Source: Nitrospirales bacterium
GTDB lineage: Bacteria > Nitrospirota > Nitrospiria > Nitrospirales > UBA8639
Direction of reading: 5' to 3'
Length of the DNA stretch: 6,246 nucleotides
Assembly (NCBI GenBank): GCA_021604265.1
Contig: BQIY01000144.1
Span: 1 to 6,246 of the forward strand
The notes under the pieces were generated by a model, which saw only the letters and a list, made by a program, of their open reading frames with translations, ran no database searches and had not been told where the DNA came from. Positions 1 to 5,696 of the stretch are shown one piece after another. Each line of letters opens with the position of its first letter. The first letter of the stretch is position 1. The translations under genes and the position numbers were made by a program.

Positions 1-767
1 GAGGTCCCAAATAGACCGGCTTCCATATCATGTGCGGCCAGGGCATTTCCACAAAACAGCACGTGTATATATCCTGAGTCAATAAGCCAGGCCAATGCCT
101 CTCGACCACCCGCATGTACGATGGCCGGACCACCGGCGAAAAGGACTTTCTGCGAAGGACCTTCGGCTTCTCGTTGCTGTTTGATAATTTGCATCCGCTT
201 GGCAATGTCAGACATGATATGGCGATGCGGACGTTCCGATGAAACCTGGGCTTCCATAAATCCAAACACATCCCGTTCATGAGGTCGTTCAAGCGGAAAG
301 ACCTTGACTCCTTCACTTCCCGTCACTATAAGGTCGTCTTTTTTGATTTCTGCCATTGGCAACATTCTGGCTGACGGGGGGTCTTGGCGCACAGCAATCG
401 CCAAATCCATCTCGGTTCGTTCGACCTCAATCCATTGACCATTCAAACGAACCTGCGTAGGAAGGTGGCTGGTTGCATAAAATGAATCCGGCAGAATTCC
501 ATCAGCGGGCGCAGGCTGAACGGTGCAATCACACTCACTTTCAATGATGGCCCCATGGGGCTGAATAGCTTCGATGATCTCTGACAGAAGTGAAGCTGTC
601 CCGGCTTTGACTTGAATCATGACGTGGGATGACTCTTCTCGCGTCTCTCCAATCTTGACGTCTAACAGATCGAAGGATCCTCCTAACATAACAATGGCAT
701 CTAACACCTTGGCCAGGATCAGAGAGTCGATGATGTGTCCGTGAAGAATAACGGTTTCGGTTTGCAT
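1..767 (-). CDS. TIGR00300 / COG1915 family protein (LOR/SDH domain, ornithine cyclodeaminase-like), C-terminus outside the window
   Basis: The reading frame is open from an ATG at 767 to the window edge, giving 255 residues of a family usually around 400 long. The N-terminal part (about residues 1-100, starting MQTETVILHGHIIDSLIL) matches the LOR/SDH or Saccharop_dh_N type domain. Residues 208-248 (VLFAGGPAIVHAGG, then GNALAAHDME) match the glycine-rich segment that opens the nucleotide-binding half. Known relatives include an archaeal NAD-dependent ornithine cyclodeaminase and the C-terminal half of cyanobacterial ArgZ/AgrE, which make proline from ornithine. That activity here is inferred; the catalytic half is not visible. 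The ArgZ/AgrE hydrolase domain is absent, because the protein begins directly with the LOR/SDH domain. An in-frame TGA ten codons upstream supports the ATG. There is no Shine-Dalgarno sequence before it. The gene diverges from the exported-protein gene at 915. Expected location is cytoplasmic. Confidence 0.85.
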   Translation of the reverse strand, partial: MQTETVILHGHIIDSLILAKVLDAIVMLGGSFDLLDVKIGETREESSHVMIQVKAGTASLLSEIIEAIQPHGAIIESECDCTVQPAPADGILPDSFYATSHLPTQVRLNGQWIEVERTEMDLAIAVRQDPPSARMLPMAEIKKDDLIVTGSEGVKVFPLERPHERDVFGFMEAQVSSERPHRHIMSDIAKRMQIIKQQREAEGPSQKVLFAGGPAIVHAGGREALAWLIDSGYIHVLFCGNALAAHDMEAGLFGT

Positions 768-774
768 CAGGATT

Positions 775-783
775 ATTTTATCA
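775..783 (-). promoter_or_regulatory. Candidate extended -10 promoter of the TIGR00300 gene, implying a leaderless mRNA
   Basis: Read on the minus strand this is TGATAAAAT: an extended -10 TG plus the hexamer TAAAAT (780-775). Only 7 bases separate it from the ATG at 767, so transcription would begin at or next to the start codon. The -35 position at 17-bp spacing (AGGTGA) is poor, which is acceptable for an extended -10 promoter. No Shine-Dalgarno sequence precedes the ATG, which fits a leaderless start. Inferred from sequence only. Confidence 0.4.
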
Positions 784-880
784 CGATTTTCTTGTATTCA
801 CCTTCTAAATTTCACTTCTGACCGCCCTGCGACTCTGATGATGAAGGCTCTCCTCTCGTCTGGTAAGGAATAGAGCTAAC

Positions 881-889
881 TGGTATACT
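881..889 (+). promoter_or_regulatory. Candidate extended -10 promoter of the exported-protein gene
   Basis: TGGTATACT has an extended -10 TG at 881-882 and the hexamer TATACT (884-889). There is no good -35. The predicted transcription start near 896 gives a leader of about 19 bases containing the Shine-Dalgarno AAAGGA (900-905). This favours the ATG at 915 over the GTG at 897, which would lie at the very 5' end of the mRNA. Confidence 0.45.
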
Positions 890-914
890 TGATGGTGTGA
901 AAGGACTGTTTCGT

Positions 915-1553
915 ATGCTCAAGAACCTTAATTCGGCACACATGTACCTCTGGTTCACTCTTCCAGTTCTTTCGCTCTTCTCGGGTATACTGGCTGTTGA
1001 CTCTGCATTAGGTTCCACCGGAACAGAAGTGTTTCGAGGATTTACCAGTCACATTAGTCAACACATATTGCAGAACAAGCAAGACTTCTACGTCGCGCAA
1101 TCATGCACCTCCTTTTTTTATAAGAAAGCAAAGAAACCTCAACGTCCACAAGTTGAGAGGATTTCTTCTCTTCCTGCATCCCAACCCCCCGAAAACTTTG
1201 ACTGTTCGACTCGCTACCCCAAAGGACTTGATGAGGCTAGAGAAGCCTTTTCGCATACCCAGCAAACACTTTCACTGAGTTTGACGTTTTTTGAATTCGC
1301 GCTGGTCGGAGATAGAGATGACGACGAAGACTATGCGGGAATGGAGTTACAGGATGTGATGGAATCATTCGGCGTCACGTTCGAACCCCATCTACCTTCT
1401 TCCCGTTATGTGAGTAGCCTCAATGGATTATTTGATACGGTAATGGATAAAGGGGAGATTGAAACACTGACCAAAAGTTTGGGAATCTTACTGGAAAAGG
1501 GATACCGCTTTACCTCTGCCGATCAAGCCGCCCTAAATCGGGAAATTAACTAA
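915..1553 (+). CDS. Small exported or membrane-anchored protein of unknown function
   Basis: The product is 212 residues from the ATG at 915, which has the Shine-Dalgarno AAAGGA nine bases upstream. A GTG at 897 in the same frame would add six residues but has no good ribosome-binding site. The N-terminus looks like a signal peptide or signal anchor: a basic start (MLKNLN), a hydrophobic core at about residues 13-28, and a small-residue region (SALGSTG) at 30-36 where cleavage could occur. There are two cysteines (64 and 97), which could form a disulfide outside the membrane. A lysine/proline-rich stretch spans 69-80. An acidic run GDRDDDEDY (132-140) precedes a probably helical C-terminal half ending TSADQAALNREIN. 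I do not recognise the family and assign no function. The stop codon abuts the repeat array, so the mRNA probably runs into it unless terminated there; no classical terminator with a T-run is seen. Confidence 0.7.
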   Translation: MLKNLNSAHMYLWFTLPVLSLFSGILAVDSALGSTGTEVFRGFTSHISQHILQNKQDFYVAQSCTSFFYKKAKKPQRPQVERISSLPASQPPENFDCSTRYPKGLDEAREAFSHTQQTLSLSLTFFEFALVGDRDDDEDYAGMELQDVMESFGVTFEPHLPSSRYVSSLNGLFDTVMDKGEIETLTKSLGILLEKGYRFTSADQAALNREIN

Positions 1554-1646
1554 CTAGGCCACCTGTAATTCCTATATATGGTTGCACCTGTATTTTGAGC
1601 AATAAATGGATGAACCTAAGCCTTTGGCCCACCGAACTATCGTGGC
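1554..1646. repeat. Array unit 1
   Basis: This unit is 93 bp and begins one base after the TAA of the upstream gene. Its left arm CTAGGCCAC (1554-1562) is a perfect reverse complement of the right arm GTGGCCTAG (1642-1650). Its interior is nearly identical to that of unit 4. The left edge is truncated relative to inner junctions: the CTATCGTGG part is replaced by the end of the coding sequence. Confidence 0.8.
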
Positions 1647-1737
1647 CTAGGGCACCTGTAATTCCACCTTCAGTTGCAACCAGTAGTTCAATCAAAAAGA
1701 GTTGAACCCCCCCTGTGGCTCACCCAACTATCGTGGC
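1647..1737. repeat. Array unit 2
   Basis: This 91-bp unit has left arm CTAGGGCAC against right arm GTGGCCTAG (1733-1741), with one G-G mismatch. It carries the conserved GTTGC at 1673. The usual GCCTTTGGCC is replaced by CCTGTGGCTCACCC, which still provides GGC and CAC to pair locally with GTGGCC. Confidence 0.8.
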
Positions 1738-1828
1738 CTAGGTCACCTGTAATTGAAATATCATATGGATTTGAAAGCCCAACAAAATCTGCAGTGCATC
1801 TAGCCAATCGGCACCCAACTATCGTGGC
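1738..1828. repeat. Array unit 3
   Basis: This 91-bp unit has the most different interior of units 1-5 and lacks the GTTGC block. Left arm CTAGGTCAC pairs with GTGGCCTAG (1824-1832) with one G-T wobble. Its right end GCACCCAACTATCGTGG is almost the same as that of unit 2. Confidence 0.8.
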
Positions 1829-1920
1829 CTAGGTCACCTGTAATCCTATATATGGTTGCACCTGTATTTTGAGCAATAAATGGATGAAGCAAAGCCTTTG
1901 GCCTGTTCGGCTATCATGGC
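1829..1920. repeat. Array unit 4, near-copy of unit 1
   Basis: This 92-bp unit shares 44 identical bases (1845-1888) with 1571-1614 of unit 1. Across the first 75 bases the two differ by three substitutions and one missing T. The right arm reads ATGGCCTAG instead of GTGGCCTAG, which weakens closing of the stem. The segment before it (TGTTCGGCTATC) also differs from the other units. Confidence 0.8.
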
Positions 1921-2011
1921 CTAGGGCACCTGAAATCCCTGTTCAGTTGCCCAGGAATTTCAGTTCACAGAGAAGTACACATAAGCCTTTGGCCTAGCCA
2001 ACTATCGTGGC
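1921..2011. repeat. Array unit 5
   Basis: This 91-bp unit has left arm CTAGGGCAC against right arm GTGGCCTAG (2007-2015), with one G-G mismatch. CAGTTGC at 1944 matches unit 2 at the same offset, and GCCTTTGGCC (1985-1994) matches units 1 and 4. Confidence 0.8.
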
Positions 2012-2016
2012 CTAGG

Positions 2017-2111
2017 CTCGTACACCAATAATTTTTCATATAGTTACCACCTGGACATAGCAAGTGAGAAGATACCAGCAGGACTAGAGCTTTCAACTAC
2101 CGTGTACGAGG
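2017..2111. repeat. Array unit 6, diverged, with compensated arm changes
   Basis: The left end CTCGTACACCAATAATT aligns without gaps to CTAGGTCACCTGTAATT of the other units (12 of 17 identical). The right end CTACCGTGTACGAGG (2097-2111) aligns to CTATCGTGGCCTAGG. The arms CTCGTACAC (2017-2025) and GTGTACGAG (2102-2110) are perfectly complementary although each differs from the common arm at three positions. GTT at 2043 lies at the same offset (26) as the GTTGC block of other units. Unlike the inner units, its left arm does not share bases with the right arm of the unit before. Confidence 0.7.
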
Positions 2112-2196
2112 TATCCAAGCATGGACTTCAAGTACTTTTCAGGCGAGAGAATATCATTCATGAACTACTGACGCACCGAACGACCGAAGCCCACCC

Positions 2197-2901
2197 TCAC
2201 CCCTCCCGTCGATCGCGTATTTCAGATAAGCCCCCTGTCTTTTCAAGTAACGGCTGATCCTCCGCCCGCATAATCCGCTCAAAGGCTTCACGCGAACGGC
2301 TTCGCACTGTTTGATCCCAATCTTCCTTCATGACTTCTTCAAGTTTTACCCTCGCTTCAAGAGCGCGCATTCGCCCAAGCGCCAACGCAGCAGACGCTCG
2401 AACATGGGCATGATCATCCTCAAGGGATCGAATTAATAATGGAATTGCCGGGCGATGATCCAACACCCCCAGGTAACTCGCGGCCATCCCTCGAATTCGA
2501 TGCTGTTTGTCTCCCAATGCCGTTTTGACAGTGGAAATAAATAGCTCAGCCATTGGCGTCGCGATACGCTCCAACCCTGTCAGTTGATAGTCATTGAGTT
2601 CAATCAGCACGCACGCAATGTCCAATCGCTTTTTTGATGAGGGTTCTTGCTCAAAGCGCTTCACCAGCCGATCACGTTGCGCTCGCGTGTGACGTCGCGT
2701 TCGAATCTTCCGTACGACAACCCCTAGCCCAAGACCAGTAATCACAACCGCAATCAGAATTGGGACAATGTCATCGATAATCCAATCCTGCGTATCAAAC
2801 GACAAATGATTCCAGATCCAGATACTGCCCACCAATACCCCAAGGCCGACCAGTCCAGTCAGGACATTGAGTTGTCCCGTTGGGCGAGAGTCGCTTGTCA
2901 T
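2197..2901 (-). CDS. Membrane-anchored HEAT-repeat protein
   Basis: The product is 234 residues. The ATG at 2901 is chosen because the Shine-Dalgarno GGAG lies six bases upstream; a TTG at 2913 would add four residues but overlaps that site. Two hydrophobic segments at about residues 12-31 and 46-65 form a membrane hairpin, followed by a strongly basic stretch (RKIRTRRHTRAQRDR, 64-78) that should face the cytoplasm. The C-terminal half is helical with HEAT/PBS-lyase-like repeats. The clearest is at about 150-183 (AIPLLIRSLEDD, then VRASAALALGRM); weaker ones lie at 127-149 and 184-212. HEAT repeats usually serve as protein-binding scaffolds, so a role in holding a partner at the membrane is plausible but not shown. 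The gene diverges from the metallo-hydrolase gene with only 65 bases between the start codons. No enzyme motif is seen. Confidence 0.8.
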   Translation of the reverse strand: MTSDSRPTGQLNVLTGLVGLGVLVGSIWIWNHLSFDTQDWIIDDIVPILIAVVITGLGLGVVVRKIRTRRHTRAQRDRLVKRFEQEPSSKKRLDIACVLIELNDYQLTGLERIATPMAELFISTVKTALGDKQHRIRGMAASYLGVLDHRPAIPLLIRSLEDDHAHVRASAALALGRMRALEARVKLEEVMKEDWDQTVRSRSREAFERIMRAEDQPLLEKTGGLSEIRDRREG

Positions 2902-2918
2902 TGGGTTCTCCAACCGAC

Positions 2919-2947
2919 TTGACAGAATTTCTTATCACTTCTAGGGT
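2919..2947 (+). promoter_or_regulatory. Candidate sigma-70 promoter of the metallo-hydrolase gene
   Basis: A consensus -35 TTGACA (2919-2924) is followed after 17 bases by TAGGGT (2942-2947), a weak -10. The transcription start would be near 2954, just ahead of the Shine-Dalgarno GGAGG (2958-2962). It sits in the 65-bp gap shared with the divergent HEAT-repeat gene. Confidence 0.45.
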
Positions 2948-2966
2948 GGAATGAACCGGAGGCGCT

Positions 2967-3719
2967 ATGAAGGTCACCATTTTGGGCTCGGGGACAAATC
3001 TCCATCCTCGCCGTGCTGCCGCGGGATATCTGGTGCAAGCCAGTCACCCGTTCCTGATTGACTTTGGGCCGCGCACTCTCATGAATCTCCTGAAAACAGG
3101 GCTCAATCGCCATCGAATTCAATATCTCCTGTTCACGCATTATCATGCCGACCACTTCTCTGACTTCATTACCTTTTTTTTCGATGCCGTCTGCCATGCC
3201 CGCTATGTGCGCAATCGCCCGGATCTCACCGTGATTGGACCCAAAGGGACTAAAAAACTTTTTGGCAGTATTTTCAAGACTTTTCCGGCCTTTGACAAGC
3301 CCCCATTCCAGGTTACCCTCAAAGAAGTGGAATCACGCACATTTACGATCGGCACCACCCGCATTACCCCTCGAACCATGACGCATACTGACCAACAAAC
3401 CTGCTTGGGATACCGAGTCGAGCATCAAGGACGATCCTTCGCATATTCGGGTGATGCCTGCTATTCATCAAATCTTGTGCGGTTGTGCCGAGATGCGGAT
3501 CTTGCCATTTTGGATTGTTCATTTCCCCAAAATCGTCCAGGAGCGGCCCATATGCATGCGGAGGATTGCGGCAGAGTTGCCGAAGAGGCTGGAGTCAAAC
3601 GATTACTGTTATCGCACTTTTACCAAATTGCCGAACGGTTCGACGTGAAAAAGCAGGCGGCTCGTGCCTTTGGTGGAAGAATTACTCTGGCTCGAGACTT
3701 GATGACGCTGAACTGGTAA
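2967..3719 (+). CDS. Metallo-beta-lactamase-fold hydrolase, RNase Z-like
   Basis: The product is 250 residues, a normal length for a single-domain member. The ATG is preceded by GGAGG four bases upstream. The N-terminal MKVTILGSGT and LIDFGPRTLMNLL are typical of the RNase Z/arylsulfatase branch. The metal-binding motif THYHADH gives His58, His60, Asp62 and His63. The other expected ligands are present: His140 (TMTH), Asp163 (YSGDA) and His217 (LLLSHF). HMHAEDCGRVAEEAGV (195-210) is the usual segment before the last histidine. These ligands indicate a two-metal hydrolase in the cytoplasm. The substrate cannot be read from the sequence: true RNase Z enzymes carry a flexible tRNA-binding arm that is not evident here, so a phosphodiesterase or other hydrolase is as likely as tRNA 3' processing. 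The gene converges with the SirB1-like gene, 21 bases apart. Confidence 0.9.
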   Translation: MKVTILGSGTNLHPRRAAAGYLVQASHPFLIDFGPRTLMNLLKTGLNRHRIQYLLFTHYHADHFSDFITFFFDAVCHARYVRNRPDLTVIGPKGTKKLFGSIFKTFPAFDKPPFQVTLKEVESRTFTIGTTRITPRTMTHTDQQTCLGYRVEHQGRSFAYSGDACYSSNLVRLCRDADLAILDCSFPQNRPGAAHMHAEDCGRVAEEAGVKRLLLSHFYQIAERFDVKKQAARAFGGRITLARDLMTLNW

Positions 3720-3720
3720 T

Positions 3721-3734
3721 CAAGGAACACCTTG
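3721..3734. terminator. Small hairpin in the convergent gap, possible weak bidirectional terminator
   Basis: CAAGG-AACA-CCTTG is a perfect 5-bp stem with a 4-base loop. It fills most of the 21-bp gap between the convergent hydrolase and SirB1-like genes. Neither strand has a T-run after it, so it is not a classical intrinsic terminator. Position is the main reason for listing it. Confidence 0.3.
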
Positions 3735-3740
3735 TAGCCG

Positions 3741-4601
3741 TTACCTCTTTGATGCATGGTCTAAGGAGGACATTAATCCATTCAAGCGATCAACGTGTCG
3801 AGACTCTTGTTGTTTTTCATACACACCAATGAGATTTCTAATCATGCGAGCCACAATTAAATTATTCGGCGTATGCTCCAAGTACACTTCATCAAATTTC
3901 ACACCAGCTTCCGTGAGAAATTGCTGACAATCTTTCTCCTGCAAAAATGCCCCTCCATTAAAACAATCAATAAACACGGCAGGTTCGGTATTCTCCATCT
4001 TGACCACAAAATGCCCCGGCATCCCCACACCGACACAAGACAACCCTAAACGATTCGACAGAAATAAATAGAGCGCTGACAACGTAATCGGAATGCCGGT
4101 ACGGCGATCGAGCACACGATTCAGAAAACTATTGTCTGGATCATAGTAGTGATCTCGATTTCCGAAAAACCCCTTTTCCTGAAAGAGATAGCGGCAGAGA
4201 ATGTGATTCGCTTGTTCCGCCGTAAACGATGGATGGAGACGTGGCCGAATTTCTTCGGCCAGCTCATCAAGTTGTTGCGTATAGTAACGCGTATCAATGT
4301 TCGGATAGGCCGTTCGAGCCAGCAGAAATATCGCCGCCTCTAAATCAAAAGACTGTTGACCGTTTGCGAGAAGCTGCTGTAGTTCATTCTGTAGTGTGAC
4401 AAATCTGATATCTTCTCGGATATCAGCTAGACGCGGCTCTAATTCTTGCCCGCGCCAGTCAAAATTTTCCAGAAATGGCAACACGACTTCGCCCATGGTG
4501 ACCAATTCCCGCTGAATCGTATCGGCCACTTGAGGGTTCGGATCGGTTAATAAGTGAAGCAGCGATTGAATCTTCTTTTCTATAGAGGAATCGATTTTCA
4601 T
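3741..4601 (-). CDS. SirB1 family protein (transglutaminase-like core, TPR-like tail)
   Basis: The product is 286 residues, close to the usual size of about 270-290. The ATG at 4601 follows AAAGG at a short spacing of three bases. The N-terminus (residues 5-45, IEKKIQSLLHLLTDPNPQVAD onward) resembles a HEAT-like helical pair. The diagnostic core is at 153-213: YDPDNSFLNRVLDRRTGIPI, then LSALYLFLSNRLGLS and VGMPGHFVVKM, then FIDCFNGG. His197 and Asp212 occupy the positions of the transglutaminase His and Asp. No Cys is present where the catalytic one would be (GIPITLS, 169-175), as is usual in this family. The C-terminus (about 245-280) is helical and TPR-like. The family is named after a Salmonella invasion regulator, but its biochemical role is not established, so I infer only a cytoplasmic, probably non-catalytic or peptidase-like role. 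It appears to be a single-gene unit, separated from the ABC permease by 185 bases. Confidence 0.85.
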   Translation of the reverse strand: MKIDSSIEKKIQSLLHLLTDPNPQVADTIQRELVTMGEVVLPFLENFDWRGQELEPRLADIREDIRFVTLQNELQQLLANGQQSFDLEAAIFLLARTAYPNIDTRYYTQQLDELAEEIRPRLHPSFTAEQANHILCRYLFQEKGFFGNRDHYYDPDNSFLNRVLDRRTGIPITLSALYLFLSNRLGLSCVGVGMPGHFVVKMENTEPAVFIDCFNGGAFLQEKDCQQFLTEAGVKFDEVYLEHTPNNLIVARMIRNLIGVYEKQQESRHVDRLNGLMSSLDHASKR

Positions 4602-4786
4602 AAACCTTTACCGTTTTTTATTCCGTTTGTGGTTTTATTGTCACGACCTATCCAAGTGTGGACAGGGTTAAAACTATGGAAAGAAGGGCAAAAAACACGG
4701 TCTTGATTCCTAACACGTGAGGACATCCTTCTTTTTCTCAAAGCCTTGCAAGTTCCCAGTATCCGTTTTCCTGACTCCGGCTTCGG

Positions 4787-5566
4787 CTAACCGACTGTTT
4801 TTCTAAACGCTTTTGCCCCGCCATAAAGACACAGCGCATCAAAGACAATCAGGACTCCTAACGCAATCATCACTTGAGGAATCGCCGCCGCCCACCCAGT
4901 CAAGATTAAGGGACGAACTGCATCAATGACCCACGTCATCGGATTGAGCGCGGCTAAGGCTTGCATCCATCCAGGCATAGCGGAGAGAGGCACCAATGCC
5001 GAACTGAGGAAAATCATGGGGAGAGATAAAAACCCGAGCACCGAAAAGAAATCTCCATGACTTTTGACAGAAAACGCCATAGCCATTGAAATAGCCGTTA
5101 ATCCGACACCGAATAACATGCCAATAAAGAGGATGACAGCAATACCCAATAGACCCGTTTCCGGACGGACATCAAAAAAGAAGGCCACGCCAAGAATCAC
5201 TAAAATTTGCATCGCCGTAATGGCCATCACAAAGAGAAATCTACTGAGAATGACTGATGAGCGACGAATCGGCGTAGCCATTAATCGTTCCAAAAATCCA
5301 TTCTCTTTATCGAATAACAAATCGACCCCACCAGCTAGACCATTGTTCAACACGGTCATCACCACCACCCCGGCAGCAAGAAAACTAATATAATTCGGAG
5401 CTTGCACTACATTGACATCGGCTGCCCGTTGAAACAGACTCCCAAAGAATATCAGCCAGAAGAGCATAGGCTGGACCAGGGTAAACAGCATACTAAACTT
5501 TTCCCGGCTCAGCCGCTTAACCCATCGGTTGGTGAGTGCCAGCACTTCTTGGATTTGATTCTGCAT
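4787..5566 (-). CDS. ABC-2 type exporter permease
   Basis: The product is 259 residues with six predicted membrane segments at about 27-45, 59-80, 108-130, 140-165, 173-192 and 230-248. This is the standard ABC-2 membrane topology (DrrB/NodJ/YadH-like). The cytoplasmic loop LFDKENGFLERLMATPIRRS (84-103) is the conserved stretch that contacts the ATPase. NPMTWVIDAVRPL (208-220) is the typical motif before the last segment. The ATG has AAGGA six bases upstream. It lies downstream of its cognate ATPase gene (5697 onward), with a 130-base gap that is long for an operon and carries its own -10-like sequence. With the ATPase it should form an inner-membrane exporter. The substrate cannot be told; relatives move drugs, polysaccharides or lipids. 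No accessory membrane-fusion protein is seen in the window. Confidence 0.92.
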   Translation of the reverse strand: MQNQIQEVLALTNRWVKRLSREKFSMLFTLVQPMLFWLIFFGSLFQRAADVNVVQAPNYISFLAAGVVVMTVLNNGLAGGVDLLFDKENGFLERLMATPIRRSSVILSRFLFVMAITAMQILVILGVAFFFDVRPETGLLGIAVILFIGMLFGVGLTAISMAMAFSVKSHGDFFSVLGFLSLPMIFLSSALVPLSAMPGWMQALAALNPMTWVIDAVRPLILTGWAAAIPQVMIALGVLIVFDALCLYGGAKAFRKTVG

Positions 5567-5591
5567 AGGTATTCCTTCGTCCCGTTGTCCA

Positions 5592-5612
5592 GGCCTACGA
5601 GTCTATGAGGCC
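5592..5612. repeat. Inverted repeat in the permease leader
   Basis: GGCCT and AGGCC form 5-bp complementary arms around an 11-base loop. The element lies between the TATAAT-like element and the ribosome-binding site of the permease, so it could fold in the 5' leader or bind a regulator. The arms are short and chance is possible. Confidence 0.3.
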
Positions 5613-5618
5613 ATCTCC

Positions 5619-5624
5619 ATTATA
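5619..5624 (-). promoter_or_regulatory. Possible internal promoter (-10 TATAAT) ahead of the permease gene
   Basis: On the minus strand a consensus TATAAT lies within the 130-base ATPase-permease gap. A TTGATA is present upstream but only 11 bases away, too close for a standard -35, and nothing good lies at 17 bases. If active, it would give a leader of about 45 bases and allow the permease to be made separately from the ATPase. Confidence 0.3.
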
Positions 5625-5696
5625 TAACTCTTGACTATCAATAGGCTCTCAAACGATCAATGTCCTGAACGATAATCCACGTACAGGGGAGGGGAG

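Larger units (their letters stand above)
1554..2111. repeat. Tandem array of six ~91-bp units with complementary ends
   Basis: The marker CTATCGTGGCCTAGG recurs at 1637, 1728, 1819, 1911 (as CTATCATGGCCTAGG) and 2002, with a diverged copy at 2097; spacings are 91, 91, 92, 91 and 95 bases. A unit runs from CTAGGnCACCTGTAAT to AACTATCGTGGC, and its last bases together with the next CTAG form the right arm GTGGCCTAG. That arm is the reverse complement of CTAGGCCAC, so each unit is closed by a 9-bp inverted repeat, perfect in units 1 and 6 and imperfect in 2-5. Most units also share GTTGC about 26 bases in, and units 1, 4 and 5 share GCCTTTGGCC before the end. The array lies between convergent genes. 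No open frame with a plausible start covers it. What it does is not known; a repeated structured RNA or a MITE/REP-like element are both possible. Confidence 0.9.

Noticed and set aside
812..1018. Minus-strand 68-residue frame
   Set aside because: It lies antisense to the promoter and signal-peptide region of the exported-protein gene, has low-complexity Ser/Pro composition and no ribosome-binding site.
1315..1350. EF-hand calcium loop in the exported protein
   Set aside because: DRDDDEDYAGME has acids at 1, 3, 5 and 12 but lacks the Gly at position 6 and the hydrophobic residue at 8, so it is not a convincing EF-hand.
1554..2026. CRISPR array (about 30-bp repeat with about 61-bp spacers)
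   Set aside because: Spacers would be too long, two are near-identical, four of five share the GTTGC block at the same offset, and no cas gene is present. The middles are diverged homologues, not acquired spacers.
1554..2111. Integron attC cassette array
   Set aside because: A single ACCCAAC and GTTGAAC resemble attC core boxes, but they are not kept between units, the units hold no genes, and no integrase is visible.
1985..2255. Plus-strand frame open from 1985 to a TGA near 2255, with protein-like stretches
   Set aside because: It has no usable start codon, begins inside the repeat array and overlaps the end of the HEAT-repeat gene on the other strand. A gene remnant cannot be excluded, but there is no recognisable domain.
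2898..3197. Minus-strand 99-residue frame
   Set aside because: It is antisense to the well-supported metallo-hydrolase gene and has no recognisable features; treated as a shadow.
3485..3832. Plus-strand 115-residue frame
   Set aside because: It is an out-of-frame shadow of the hydrolase gene continuing antisense into the SirB1-like gene.
4602..4786. Possible terminator or promoter in the SirB1-permease gap
   Set aside because: CACG/CGTG followed by a T-run on the minus strand gives only a 4-bp stem, and the GTGACA/ATAAAA pair is too weak to call a promoter.
5064..5393. Plus-strand 109-residue frame
   Set aside because: It is antisense to the permease, which has clear membrane segments and family motifs.
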